From Dichetophora obliterata (taxonomy: Eukaryota; Arthropoda; Insecta; Diptera; Sciomyzidae): DNA of 64,000 nt. Of the stretch, positions 1-10,515 are shown in pieces (the first letter of the stretch is position 1; every line of letters starts with the position of its first letter). The stretch covers positions 50,321,288 to 50,385,287 of the forward strand of contig OY986438.1 of NCBI GenBank assembly GCA_963920525.1. Direction: 5' to 3'. The notes beneath the pieces are model-generated. The model saw nothing but the letters and a program-made list of their open reading frames with translations, had not been told where the DNA came from and did no database searches. The position numbers and the translations under genes are program-made.

Positions 1-859
1 TGAAAGAACATTTTCGATAAGTGTCAACTTCTGTACTACTTTAGAATGAGACTTGCTGACAAGTTTATTGGCGAAATATTCGGTTAAATATTAAAATATT
101 ATACTAAAATATTTTACCTTAAGACATAAATAAAGCAATAAAAACTGAAATATTTCACGTGAAGCGAACAAAAATAATTTTATTTTTTTGTTTTGTTTCT
201 TTTTGTTTATGGTACACATCTACCACAACTTGTGTGCAAAATTTTAGTTCTGTCCGAGGCTTCGATACCAACTTACGGTCTTTTTTAAATGACTAAATCA
301 AAGTTGTGGCTTTTTCGAAGACGATTACGAAGCTTAACAAATTCTTAGAAAAAGAACTTCAATAGCGACTCTTATTAAAAATTGCAAGATTGTGTTAGTG
401 GCAGAATTGGAATGTCACAAAAAAATTGTAAAAAAAAATTTATATAAAATAAAGATTAATTTTTGAAAAACCTCATCATTTTTGTTTTCTTTTTTTTATC
501 TTAAAAATTATAATTTATATGATACACTGAAAATGCTTGCTAAGTATTATAATGGGATCTGTTAAGTACTATTGTGCTGAGCTAAAGCACTCATTCTGCA
601 CCTGGCCTGTGCAATTGATATGCGTTAACTATTGATTTGTATTGAAAATAACATTATCTTTCTAATCTTGGAATTGAATATTTTTTAAATAAAATTTGTA
701 ATATTCTTAATTTAAACTACAAATTTTTCTTTTTTAATTCTTGCCAAGTTTTAGAACAATATCTGTCCTGGTTAAGGAGTCACAGTATTTTAAGTATATA
801 CTAAATAAAAATTTAAAGTAAAACTAAAAAAATAGAGTATATCTTAAGCCACGTTAGAT
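1..859. other. AT-rich spacer, no gene seen
   Basis: No open reading frame, repeat boundary or RNA-like structure could be recognised. The stretch is rich in A and T runs and ends where the RTE-like LINE remnant begins. Confidence 0.5.
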
Positions 860-2463
860 CATTTAGACGTTATGGATGGAACACTTCTCTAAGCTTTTAA
901 ATGGCGACGCTGACAACAATCCTGCTAATGAAGATGATATCCCGGAATCCCCAATTACGGATGACAGTGTCGAGGTTCCGATGCCAGATTATGATGAAGT
1001 TCTGACAGATATAGCTCGACTTAAAAAAAACAAAGCCGCGGGAGCTGAGAACTTACCTGCTGAATTATTTGAGAATGGAGGCGAAGCTCTATCTAAATGC
1101 GTTCAGGAGCTTCTATGCAGAATATGGTAGGAAGAATGCATTCCGAAGGATTGAAATCTCAGTGTGATCTGCCCAATCCACAAGAAAGGCGATCCCACTA
1201 TTTGTGCCTATTACCGTAGAGCCTTTTTAATATCGCATATATCGTCCTGTGGAGCGTTTTATGTGTAAGATTTTAAGCCCTTTATATACTAACTGATTAG
1301 ACCTTATAGTGTGGCTTCAGACCTGGAATTTCTATCATCAACCTTCTGGTATCTTCACGCTACGACAAATCTTGGAGAAGAGCCATTAAAAACAAGTCGA
1401 CACCCACCATATTTTTGTCAACTTCAAAGCTGCCTTCGACAGCTCAATAAGGAATCACCTATACTCCACCATGTCTGAATTTGGTATTCCTGCAAAACTT
1501 ATACAACTTTGCAGGATGGCACTGAGCAACACCAGCACCATTTGTCATTAAACATGGTTTCAGACAAGGTGATTCCTTATCGTGCGACTTTTTTAACCTA
1601 ATTACGGAAAATATCATCCGAGCTGCTGATCTGAGACGTGGTGGCACAATATTCTGTAAGAGTGCTATGCTGCTTGCGTATGCTGATGACATCAATATCA
1701 TTGGCCATAATACGCGCGAAGTTAATATAGCATGCTCCAGATTAGAAAGAGACTCAAGTCGAATGCAGACGAAGAGGTCTGGCAGTGAATGCTGATAAGA
1801 CGAAATACTTGGTGTAATCATACAAATAGTTCCAGTATCTTGGAGCCCACGTTAAAGTTGACAATACCTCATTCAGGGTTGTGAAGGACTTTATATATCT
1901 GGGATCCAGCATAAACTCAACCAATGACATCAGCATTGAGATCAAACGAAGAATAACTCTTGCCAACAGGTGTTACTTTGGGCTCAGTAGGCAATTGACA
2001 GGCAGAGCCCTCTCACGACGAACGAAAATCACGGTCTATAAATCGCTCACCATGCCCGTCCTAATTTATGCATCTCAAACCTGGACGCTGAGCAGTTTAG
2101 ATGAAAAGACTTTAGGAGCCTTCGAAAGAAAGATTCTTCCTAAGATGTACCGAAGACGGAGGAATGATGAACTGTACGAGCTGTACGCTGAAATCGATAT
2201 AGTCAAGCTTATTAAAATCGAGCGGCTTCGTTGCCTAGATCATGTTCATCACATGAAAGACTATGCTCCAGTGATTAAAATATTCGATTTTGAACCCACC
2301 GGCTGTCAACGCAGAAGAGAATGACCGCATCTTCGTTGGAAAGACTAAGTAGAGGACAACCTGACTATGCTTGGAATTTTAAACTGGCGACAACAAGCGA
2401 GAGACATAAATGGCTGGCACACATTCTGATGAGGCCAAGACTGACACACACTTGTAGCGCCAA
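860..2463 (+). pseudogene. RTE-like non-LTR retrotransposon remnant (reverse transcriptase)
   Basis: This is a 5'-truncated, heavily mutated LINE polymerase. The first intact piece (876-1130) reads HFSKLLNGD followed by KKNKAAGAENLPAELF, the start of the reverse transcriptase domain. Stops and frameshifts follow. Around 1660-1710 the AYADDINIIGH catalytic motif can be read, and 1881-2324 preserves the C-terminal stretch with FIYLGSSIN, EIKRRITLANRCYFGL and GAFERKIL. The 3' end reads TAGCGCCAACTAAGTA, close to the end of the second copy at 34217-35570 (minus strand). The element could not make a functional protein. Assignment to the RTE-like endonuclease/reverse-transcriptase LINEs rests on memory of the family; the LINE identity is firm and the clade is less so. 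Confidence 0.85.
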
Positions 2464-2849
2464 CTAAGTATGTAAGATCATTTTATTAAACTTAAAAAGT
2501 GTTTAAGTATATTAAAAATAATTTTTTAATAAACAACAAAATTATTTATAATGCCAAAGCTTAAAAAGTATTTTTGAGTAGTAGTAGTCTAGTAGTAATT
2601 TACTAACATAACATGTAAGAAAATTTTTCTGTTGGAAAAACTCATAGTAGATAACGGTATGTATTTGCTCACTCATAGTAATATAGGTCGGTATTTGCAG
2701 CCTTTGCTTGTAACGTAGATTGTCCAATGGGGTCACGACCTTTGAGGATGTTGGGTGGAAGCCTGCACGGTGTGTTGGTGCACAGGCCTCAACTCAGTAG
2801 GTGGGGGAACTGTCTTCCAAGGTGAGTTAAGCTACTCTAACAAAAATTC
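2464..2849. other. spacer, nothing recognised
   Basis: AT-rich sequence between the LINE remnant and the composite repeat. A short GC-richer island (about 2720-2820, including GTGGGGGAACTG) has no clear coding potential. Confidence 0.4.
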
Positions 2850-3053
2850 CAATTTCCCGATGTGCTAGAGTTTTGAAACTTAAAATATACCTTAGAACTA
2901 GATGACAACACAATAATCACTTATTTTGTCTGTAAATTTATTTGTTTGGCTAAAATGCGAAATTATTTGATCTGAAAAGCTCGTTGACATTTTTATATAT
3001 TAAAAATTAAAAACTGAAGTGAATTTATAACCTCATTTAGAAAAAGTTTTGGT

Positions 3054-3127
3054 TTGAGCTCTGTAGCTAAGAGCATAGGGCGCTTGCATTATAGTCGTGA
3101 GGTTATGAGTTCGACCCTCAACAATGT
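3054..3127 (+). repeat. tRNA-like segment, family A
   Basis: The segment has the order of a tRNA: an A-box-like CTGTAGCTAAGAGCA, an anticodon-arm-like GCTTGCATTATAGTCGTGAG and a B-box-like GAGTTCGACCCTC. Related segments occur at 5417, 8053, 45771 and 46003, all inside the same repeat family. The arms pair imperfectly, so it is read as a tRNA-derived (SINE-like) module and not as a working tRNA gene. Confidence 0.6.
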
Positions 3128-3288
3128 GGAAGAATTTTTGAAGCGAAGCTTTTTATGCCTCGTTTTGTGATTTGCTTGAGTGAAATTTGAAAAACGACAC
3201 TTTTTTCCATACACCTTTTTCTTAGAATTGTTGTTTTTTTACTTGCGTCTATTACAACAAGAGCATATAAAATTAAAAATAATCCTCT

Positions 3289-3357
3289 GCAAGCGTAAGG
3301 ATCGAACTCGCGCCTTCCGATCGAGACTTCTACACACTAACCACTACTCCAAAGCAA
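3289..3357 (-). repeat. tRNA-like segment, family B
   Basis: Read on the minus strand it contains GGAGTAGTGGTTAGTGTG, which resembles a tRNA A box and D loop, and GAGTTCGATCCTT, a B-box-like T arm, at tRNA spacing. A diverged partner lies at 49505-49573 inside the inverted copy of this repeat. Probably a Pol III promoter-like relic or SINE head. Confidence 0.6.
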
Positions 3358-3510
3358 CCATTTCTGATATGATGTGATTCATTCAATATTAACTGAAGCT
3401 ATGATGCAGTAGATGACAGCAATTTATTAAAGGGATTGTTCATTAGCTGCCCTGCATATTCTTTTGTGAATGCGTGAAGCTATAATGCAGCAGATCACAA
3501 TTATCGAATA

Positions 3511-3977
3511 CTACGTTTCCATGGCGAGTTAAATCGAGGTTGACTCGGATTAACTTCCCATGGAAACGCGAGTTGAGTTGAATTTCGTTAAACCCACGAA
3601 ATTCCGCGAAACTTATTAGATTTAACTGAGTTAGATTGGATGCGTATGGAATATGAAACAGTTACTCAACTGTTGAGTGAGGTTTTATTGATTATTTGTT
3701 TTTTTATTTTATTTCTGCTACTGCGTTGACATAAAATGTAACAAACCGTTCAGCAGGCACACAAAGTAGCGGAAAATAATACTGATCAAAGACTCAATAT
3801 GTTTTGTAAATTTTGCACCTTCTGAACGTACACATTTATACTAAGAAAAAATGGCGAATAGAATGGCAGAAGTCCAACTCGACTCAATGTTGTGCAAAGA
3901 AACACTTTCGAGCTAGAACGCCATTATGTCAACTTGTAGAAAACCCAACCTAGGATCAACTCGCCATGGAAACGTAG
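3511..3977. mobile_element. MITE with CTACGTTTCCATGG terminal repeats
   Basis: The left end reads CTACGTTTCCATGGCGAGTT and the right end is its exact reverse complement, giving 20-bp perfect terminal inverted repeats around a 467-bp body with no long reading frame. Both ends are flanked by TA, compatible with a TA target duplication. The same element lies at 6147-6613 in the duplicated copy and, diverged and interrupted, at 48415-49346 in inverted orientation. Superfamily not determined. Confidence 0.75.
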
Positions 3978-5416
3978 TAAAAAGCATTTTGCATTAGCTA
4001 TACAAACAACAAAAACAGCAAGGTTCCATTGAACGGGTGGATTTTAATTGCGAATTCAGACATGAATGTTCATAGGCACTTAAGCCAAGGATGGTGGTGT
4101 AGCGCTCGAAAATTTAAGGTATTTTTTGGATTTTTTTAAAAAGTTAAAATATTGAACACAGCATTAAAACTTTTAGGTTGTATTGTAACTCTCATTCATC
4201 ATAAATAAAAATATTTTTTAATTTAAAAAATTGTTGATCTTGTTCAAAATGTCGGTCAATGAGACGCTCTCAAAGAAAAGGGGCATGGGCGGTGTTGTAG
4301 ATTTTGACTGTTCCATTTATCTGAAAAAAAAGCCTAGAATATTATTAATCACTATGAGTGCAGCTATGGCTGGCACTAGAAAAAAACGATATGAAAAATT
4401 GACAGAATGACGCGCTTTTAAAAATTAAGTTCTAAAAATATCTTGTTTTCTACCGGTTATTAAGTGTAAAATATACGATGTTTTTTAATTAAAACTTTGA
4501 TTCTAGTTCCAGCGATAGCCACCATTGTAATGAATAACAATTTTAAATTTCAGATGATTCGGCTAGATAGTTTTTGTTTTTTATACAACACCATGCCGAA
4601 AAAAGTAGTTTTGAGATAAATACGTATAAAGAGAATGAATGTAGACAAAACACTGTGGCTAGACACCTACTAAAACGGCTGTAGAAGTGGAAATACAATG
4701 TTCAGTTGCTTTTTGACAAGACGTAATGTAAAGTAATGTAGATCCACAGACTTATACATCCCGTCACGTTACGTTACGTTTATTAAAACCACTTGAAAAA
4801 CAAAGCATTGTTTCAAACAATAAGTGAAAGAACGCACTGCTCAACTGACATTAGATCACATTACGTTACTTCTAGAAAAAAATCAGTTTCATAAAAATTC
4901 TAAGCCTTAAACAATGCTGTTTTGATAAATATAATTTGCGAATGACAAGCGCTCCAAATATTTGCACAACAAGACAACTATTGATGTAATATTTGCTAGA
5001 AATATCGATGACATAACATATATATAATATAAGTTTGATATTTTAGATATTAAAACCCAATAATTTCATTAACATTTACAAAAATAATTCAAAATTAATG
5101 TAAAATAATAATGTAAGGTAATAAAATTAACTGGTGGGAAATTATTTTTTTAGTTAACATTAAAATTTTTCAGTTTAAAAATTTTTTTATTAAATAAACC
5201 ATTAAATTATGAAACGTATAAAACTGCGAAAAAGCTTCGCTTCTTTCGTGTGTCCAGCGACGCATCTGTTTTTTTTATGAAGCAAATTCAAATTTTGAAA
5301 AATTCACAACTGATCGTGAAAAATATTGTAAAAAAGTAGTTTAAATACGAATAGAATTTTTTATTTATTTCATAAGAAAGTAGTTTGATTTATTGCTATT
5401 AAGAATATGTTTCTTT

Positions 5417-5489
5417 GTGAGCTCTGTAGATCAGAGCACAAGGAGCTTGCGTTATAATCGTGAGGTTGTGAGTTCGAGTCTCAACAATG
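5417..5489 (+). repeat. tRNA-like segment, family A
   Basis: It reads CTCTGTAGATCAGAGCAC, then an anticodon-arm-like region with GTTATAATC, then GAGTTCGAGTCTC, the most canonical B box in this family. It is duplicated exactly at 8053-8125. It lies just upstream of the AT microsatellite and palindrome of the repeat unit. A tRNA-derived module is more likely than an active tRNA, because the acceptor ends do not pair convincingly. Confidence 0.6.
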
Positions 5490-5735
5490 CCAATGGAGTT
5501 TTTTCGGTTTTTTATTTTGTTTCATTTTTAGTATTTATAGAACTATTTCGATTTCTTAAAAAATTCTTCTGTCACCTGCAGTCGTAATTTTTTGAAAATT
5601 AGAATTTTGAAAGTTTTTGACGGAATTCAAACAATTTTAAATATATTTTGTTTGATAAATAATATATAAATATAATAATATATATAATAATATATAATAA
5701 TAATAATATATAATATATATTTATTATTATATAAA

Positions 5736-5995
5736 ATTTTTTTCTAAGGTGATATACTTACTTATACTTATTTTTAAATATTATACTTACTAATACTTAC
5801 TTTTCAGTGTTGTAAGTAGCAAATATACTTATTTTTTTATAAAATGTATGTAATTATATATATATGTTTAATGCTACCAACTCATTTTATAAAAAAATAA
5901 GTATATTTGCTACTTAGAACACTGAAAAGTAAGTATTAGTAAGTATAATATTTAAAAATAAGTATAAGTAAGTATATCACCTTAGAAAAAAATTT
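5736..5995. repeat. palindrome of hAT-like element ends
   Basis: Sequence 5736-5844 is the reverse complement of 5886-5995. Both arms contain the GTAAGTATTAGTAAGTATAA-type repeats characteristic of the hAT-like element ending in TAATGCTACCAACT (start at 5869). The palindrome therefore consists of two element ends in head-to-head arrangement, only one of which retains the terminal repeat. It recurs at 8372-8631. Confidence 0.75.
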
Positions 5996-6146
5996 TAATA
6001 TCTTCTTGATATTATTAACTAATATTAAAATCAATAAAATTCGCAATATTATTAGCAATTTATTAAAGGGATTGTTCATTAGCTGCCCTGCATATTCTTT
6101 TGTGAATGCGTGAAGCTATAATGCAGCAGATCACAATTATCGAATA

Positions 6147-6613
6147 CTACGTTTCCATGGCGAGTTAAATCGAGGTTGACTCGGATTAACTTCCCATGGA
6201 AACGCGAGTTGAGTTGAATTTCGTTAAACCCACGAAATTCCGCGAAACTTATTAGATTTAACTGAGTTAGATTGGATGCGTATGGAATATGAAACAGTTA
6301 CTCAACTGTTGAGTGAGGTTTTATTGATTATTTGTTTTTTTATTTTATTTCTGCTACTGCGTTGACATAAAATGTAACAAACCGTTCAGCAGGCACACAA
6401 AGTAGCGGAAAATAATACTGATCAAAGACTCAATATGTTTTGTAAATTTTGCACCTTCTGAACGTACACATTTATACTAAGAAAAAATGGCGAATAGAAT
6501 GGCAGAAGTCCAACTCGACTCAATGTTGTGCAAAGAAACACTTTCGAGCTAGAACGCCATTATGTCAACTTGTAGAAAACCCAACCTAGGATCAACTCGC
6601 CATGGAAACGTAG
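6147..6613. mobile_element. MITE, duplicated copy
   Basis: Exact counterpart of the 467-bp MITE at 3511-3977, with the same 20-bp perfect terminal repeats. Its presence results from the tandem duplication and not from a separate insertion. Confidence 0.75.
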
Positions 6614-8052
6614 TAAAAAGCATTTTGCATTAGCTATACAAACAACAAAAACAGCAAGGTTCCATTGAACGGGTGGATTTTAATTGCGAATTCAGACATG
6701 AATGTTCATAGGCACTTAAGCCAAGGATGGTGGTGTAGCGCTCGAAAATTTAAGGTATTTTTTGGATTTTTTTAAAAAGTTAAAATATTGAACACAGCAT
6801 TAAAACTTTTAGGTTGTATTGTAACTCTCATTCATCATAAATAAAAATATTTTTTAATTTAAAAAATTGTTGATCTTGTTCAAAATGTCGGTCAATGAGA
6901 CGCTCTCAAAGAAAAGGGGCATGGGCGGTGTTGTAGATTTTGACTGTTCCATTTATCTGAAAAAAAAGCCTAGAATATTATTAATCACTATGAGTGCAGC
7001 TATGGCTGGCACTAGAAAAAAACGATATGAAAAATTGACAGAATGACGCGCTTTTAAAAATTAAGTTCTAAAAATATCTTGTTTTCTACCGGTTATTAAG
7101 TGTAAAATATACGATGTTTTTTAATTAAAACTTTGATTCTAGTTCCAGCGATAGCCACCATTGTAATGAATAACAATTTTAAATTTCAGATGATTCGGCT
7201 AGATAGTTTTTGTTTTTTATACAACACCATGCCGAAAAAAGTAGTTTTGAGATAAATACGTATAAAGAGAATGAATGTAGACAAAACACTGTGGCTAGAC
7301 ACCTACTAAAACGGCTGTAGAAGTGGAAATACAATGTTCAGTTGCTTTTTGACAAGACGTAATGTAAAGTAATGTAGATCCACAGACTTATACATCCCGT
7401 CACGTTACGTTACGTTTATTAAAACCACTTGAAAAACAAAGCATTGTTTCAAACAATAAGTGAAAGAACGCACTGCTCAACTGACATTAGATCACATTAC
7501 GTTACTTCTAGAAAAAAATCAGTTTCATAAAAATTCTAAGCCTTAAACAATGCTGTTTTGATAAATATAATTTGCGAATGACAAGCGCTCCAAATATTTG
7601 CACAACAAGACAACTATTGATGTAATATTTGCTAGAAATATCGATGACATAACATATATATAATATAAGTTTGATATTTTAGATATTAAAACCCAATAAT
7701 TTCATTAACATTTACAAAAATAATTCAAAATTAATGTAAAATAATAATGTAAGGTAATAAAATTAACTGGTGGGAAATTATTTTTTTAGTTAACATTAAA
7801 ATTTTTCAGTTTAAAAATTTTTTTATTAAATAAACCATTAAATTATGAAACGTATAAAACTGCGAAAAAGCTTCGCTTCTTTCGTGTGTCCAGCGACGCA
7901 TCTGTTTTTTTTATGAAGCAAATTCAAATTTTGAAAAATTCACAACTGATCGTGAAAAATATTGTAAAAAAGTAGTTTAAATACGAATAGAATTTTTTAT
8001 TTATTTCATAAGAAAGTAGTTTGATTTATTGCTATTAAGAATATGTTTCTTT

Positions 8053-8125
8053 GTGAGCTCTGTAGATCAGAGCACAAGGAGCTTGCGTTATAATCGTGAG
8101 GTTGTGAGTTCGAGTCTCAACAATG
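8053..8125 (+). repeat. tRNA-like segment, family A (duplicate)
   Basis: Identical to 5417-5489 with the 2,636-bp offset, including the GAGTTCGAGTCTC B-box-like sequence. Confidence 0.6.
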
Positions 8126-8504
8126 CCAATGGAGTTTTTTCGGTTTTTTATTTTGTTTCATTTTTAGTATTTATAGAACTATTTCGATTTCTTAAAAAAT
8201 TCTTCTGTCACCTGCAGTCGTAATTTTTTGAAAATTAGAATTTTGAAAGTTTTTGACGGAATTCAAACAATTTTAAATATATTTTGTTTGATAAATAATA
8301 TATAAATATAATAATATATATAATAATATATAATAATAATAATATATAATATATATTTATTATTATATAAAATTTTTTTCTAAGGTGATATACTTACTTA
8401 TACTTATTTTTAAATATTATACTTACTAATACTTACTTTTCAGTGTTGTAAGTAGCAAATATACTTATTTTTTTATAAAATGTATGTAATTATATATATA
8501 TGTT

Positions 8505-9292
8505 TAATGCTACCAACTCATTTTATAAAAAAATAAGTATATTTGCTACTTAGAACACTGAAAAGTAAGTATTAGTAAGTATAATATTTAAAAATAAGTA
8601 TAAGTAAGTATATCACCTTAGAAAAAAATTTTAATATCTTCTTGATATTATTAACTAATATTAAAATCAATAAAATTCGCAATATTCCTTAAGTGTTGTC
8701 ACACCCACTTTTTGTTCTATTCAATAAGTTTTGTGTATGCAATCTATCTAAAACCAAAATTCTTTAGATAAAAAACCAAATAATAATTTTGTTTTATAAT
8801 TTTTATAAAATAGTTTGAAAACAAACAAAAGCATAACAAGAAGTTACAAGTTATACGTACTTTCAAAGTAGTGAAATAAAAAAAATCACATTCAAATGTA
8901 TACAGAGATCAAAGAAAAGTTATTATTATTCGCCTCACTGTCTCTAAATTGAAGTGCTACAAAAACTGTCTTTTTTTTTTCTTGAAATCGCATTTGTGTT
9001 GGCTGGAAGTGTTGTTTAATATGTCAGGTGTTCTCTTTAAAAAATTCTTCTATTCGATACAGCTGTATTCAATATTATTTTTAACAAATAAAATTGACTA
9101 TTCTGTATTTTTAACGCTGTTGACTCCAAACTTTTTCCGCTTTGCAAACAAACGTTCAACCGGAGCTAAAAAGTAAGCACAAATAATTATAAATCTTAAA
9201 GGTAAGTATACTTATAAGTATGAAATTTTAGTAAATATATGAAGCTGAAAATAAATATGATACTTACAAAGTAAGTATAGTTGGTAACATTA
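8505..9292 (+). mobile_element. non-autonomous hAT-like element
   Basis: The ends are TAATGCTACCAACT (8505) and AGTTGGTAACATTA (ends 9292), which pair in 13 of 14 positions. The flanking 8-mers are TATATGTT and TATATGCG (six of eight equal), compatible with a decayed 8-bp target duplication typical of hAT elements. A longer relative with a perfect 8-bp duplication lies at 22754-24264 in inverted orientation. The 788-bp body has no transposase. Its left 182 bp are also found truncated at 5869-6050 through the tandem duplication. Confidence 0.75.
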
Positions 9293-9300
9293 TATATGCG

Positions 9301-9871
9301 CTTTACTAAATTCATATTTTTACCAAATAAATTAAAACATTTATTTAGAAAACGTTAATTCCATTTTTTAAACATAAAATTAAATAACATTTAATAACAT
9401 CGTTGGAAGATGAATCGCTTTTTGATCGCTAAATGCGCGATTCAAGAAAATCTGCAAAATCTTCCTTCGCTCATTCCGGCGATCGTTGGAAGATGGCTTT
9501 TTAAAAAAATTTCAAAAATCGATTGTTGGAATATGAAGCAGGTTATTTTATATACTTTTCCCCTAAAAGTAATCATCGAAAAAATTTAAAAAATCATTTC
9601 TTGTGTTAAATTGCTGTACGAAAACTGAAAATATTCACATCAGCACGATTTGCAGTAGTAGAACATTTTGCTGACCGATTTGACAAAGAATATCCACTAT
9701 AAAACAACTTGTAACGTTCAATAAAGACGCTTCGCAACAAATCGCTGAGGAACGTTAAAAGCGAATCGCTTGCCACTCTTGTCGCCGAATCGCTTTACTG
9801 CATGTTTATATAAAACGAAACAAAGGCTGAACGTCATGGAAGAAACAAGCAACAATATTTTTTGATATGGA
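9301..9871. other. spacer with CGAATCGCTT-like motifs
   Basis: No gene. Between about 9410 and 9800 the motif GCGAATCGCTT and close variants recur irregularly (for example ATGAATCGCTTT near 9411 and GCGAATCGCTTG near 9760). The same motif forms a denser cluster at 13690-14060, on the far side of the LINE, which suggests the LINE lies inside an older repetitive tract. Confidence 0.5.
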
Positions 9872-9874
9872 AAA

Positions 9875-10450
9875 ATGAATTGGAATGGCAATGAATTGTC
9901 ACAGACTGTTTCTTCAGGGACACAAACAATCCTATCATCAGAAGACCACATTATCGCAAAAAAAAAGAGAAAAAATAAAAAAAATAATAAGAAGCGAAAA
10001 TCATCTAGATCTACTTCTCAGGCCAAGCAGCCCTCAGCACCGCTTTTGAACAGGAACACTCCAGTTACTTCCTCGTCACCTTCTAACATTCCTTCTTTGA
10101 CTAATAGTTCAGTTTTGACTCCTATTGAGCCTAGAAATCTATCAAGCTTAAGGGCAGTGTCGAGGAAAAAAAATGTATTTATTTCACGTCTTCAGCCCGA
10201 CACAACTGTTGAAAATGTATTGACTTTTATCAAACATAATAAATTGTTGAGTCAAAATGCATTTTGTTCATGCAAAAAAATAGGTAATAAACCTTCCCAT
10301 GCTTCCTTTATTCTCACAGTTCCAGCTGAAGAGTTTGCAACTGTTCTAAACTCTAATTTGTGGACTGATAATATACTCGTTACAGAGTTTCAGCCTAAGA
10401 TTAAGCCTAGAGGGACGACTCAAGCCGCTCGTCAATCCCAAAAAAACTGA
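9875..10450 (+). CDS. LINE ORF1 (nucleic-acid-binding protein candidate)
   Basis: This 191-residue reading frame lies directly upstream of a reverse-transcriptase ORF and takes the position of ORF1 in a non-LTR retrotransposon. Residues about 29-45 form a strongly basic stretch (KKKRKNKKNNKKRK), followed by a Ser/Thr/Pro-rich region to about residue 90. The C-terminal half (about 100-175) has KKNVFISRLQPDTTVENVL, which resembles the start of an RNA-recognition-like fold. No CCHC zinc knuckle is visible. The frame is intact from ATG to TGA, and its last codons form the heptamer A AAA AAC directly before the stop. It presumably binds the element RNA; that role is inferred from position and basic composition. 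Confidence 0.75.
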   Translation: MNWNGNELSQTVSSGTQTILSSEDHIIAKKKRKNKKNNKKRKSSRSTSQAKQPSAPLLNRNTPVTSSSPSNIPSLTNSSVLTPIEPRNLSSLRAVSRKKNVFISRLQPDTTVENVLTFIKHNKLLSQNAFCSCKKIGNKPSHASFILTVPAEEFATVLNSNLWTDNILVTEFQPKIKPRGTTQAARQSQKN

Positions 10451-10486
10451 ATAGGTTATCCCTTTACTATCAAAATGTAAGGGGAT
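10441..10486 (+). promoter_or_regulatory. candidate -1 ribosomal frameshift site
   Basis: In the ORF1 frame the last two sense codons and preceding base read A AAA AAC, then TGA. Slipping one base back gives CTG AAT AGG, which enters ORF2 in the frame that encodes SLYYQNVRGL, the usual start of the endonuclease domain upstream of the first ORF2 ATG (10516). Ten bases after the heptamer, 10458-10465 can pair with 10479-10486 (eight pairs including one G-U, 13-base loop). The heptamer and frames are observed; frameshifting itself is inferred. Confidence 0.5.
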
Positions 10487-10515
10487 TACGCTCTAAGACG
10501 CGAGACATATTTTTA

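Larger units (their letters stand above)
2850..3417 (+). repeat. composite repeat, left module
   Basis: Positions 2860-3130 match the reverse complement of about 45985-46330, and 3135-3415 match the reverse complement of about 49440-49740, so this stretch is part of a dispersed repeat also found inverted further right. It carries two divergent tRNA-like segments (3054-3127 on plus and 3289-3357 on minus). No protein-coding potential was seen. The two modules are adjacent here but lie kilobases apart in the inverted copy, so the family is mosaic. Confidence 0.7.
3418..6053 (+). repeat. 2,636-bp tandem duplication, copy 1
   Basis: The sequence from AGCAATTTATTAAAGGG (3418) to TTCGCAATATT (6050) recurs with an offset of exactly 2,636 bp at 6054-8686, and I saw no difference in the parts compared. 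The unit contains a MITE (3511-3977), a tRNA-like segment (5417-5489), an AT microsatellite (about 5650-5730), a palindrome (5736-5995) and the first 182 bp of a hAT-like element (from 5869). It ends abruptly inside that element, which is complete only in copy 2. Either a recent genomic duplication or an assembly artefact could explain the identity. Confidence 0.9.
6054..8686 (+). repeat. 2,636-bp tandem duplication, copy 2
   Basis: This repeats 3418-6050 in direct orientation; a 3-bp ATT lies just before it at the junction (6051-6053). Contents are the same as copy 1: MITE at 6147-6613, tRNA-like segment at 8053-8125, palindrome at 8372-8631. After 8686 the sequence continues through the rest of the hAT-like element to 9292, so this copy preserves the older arrangement and copy 1 is cut off at its right end. 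Confidence 0.9.

Noticed and set aside
3054..3127. Functional tRNA genes at the tRNA-like segments
   Set aside because: Boxes and order are right, but acceptor and anticodon stems pair poorly and every copy is embedded in a repeat.
5393..8223. Identical 64-residue open frames at 5393-5587 and 8029-8223 as a duplicated small gene
   Set aside because: They run straight through the tRNA-like segment of the composite repeat, and their identity follows from the 2,636-bp duplication. No domain or codon signature.
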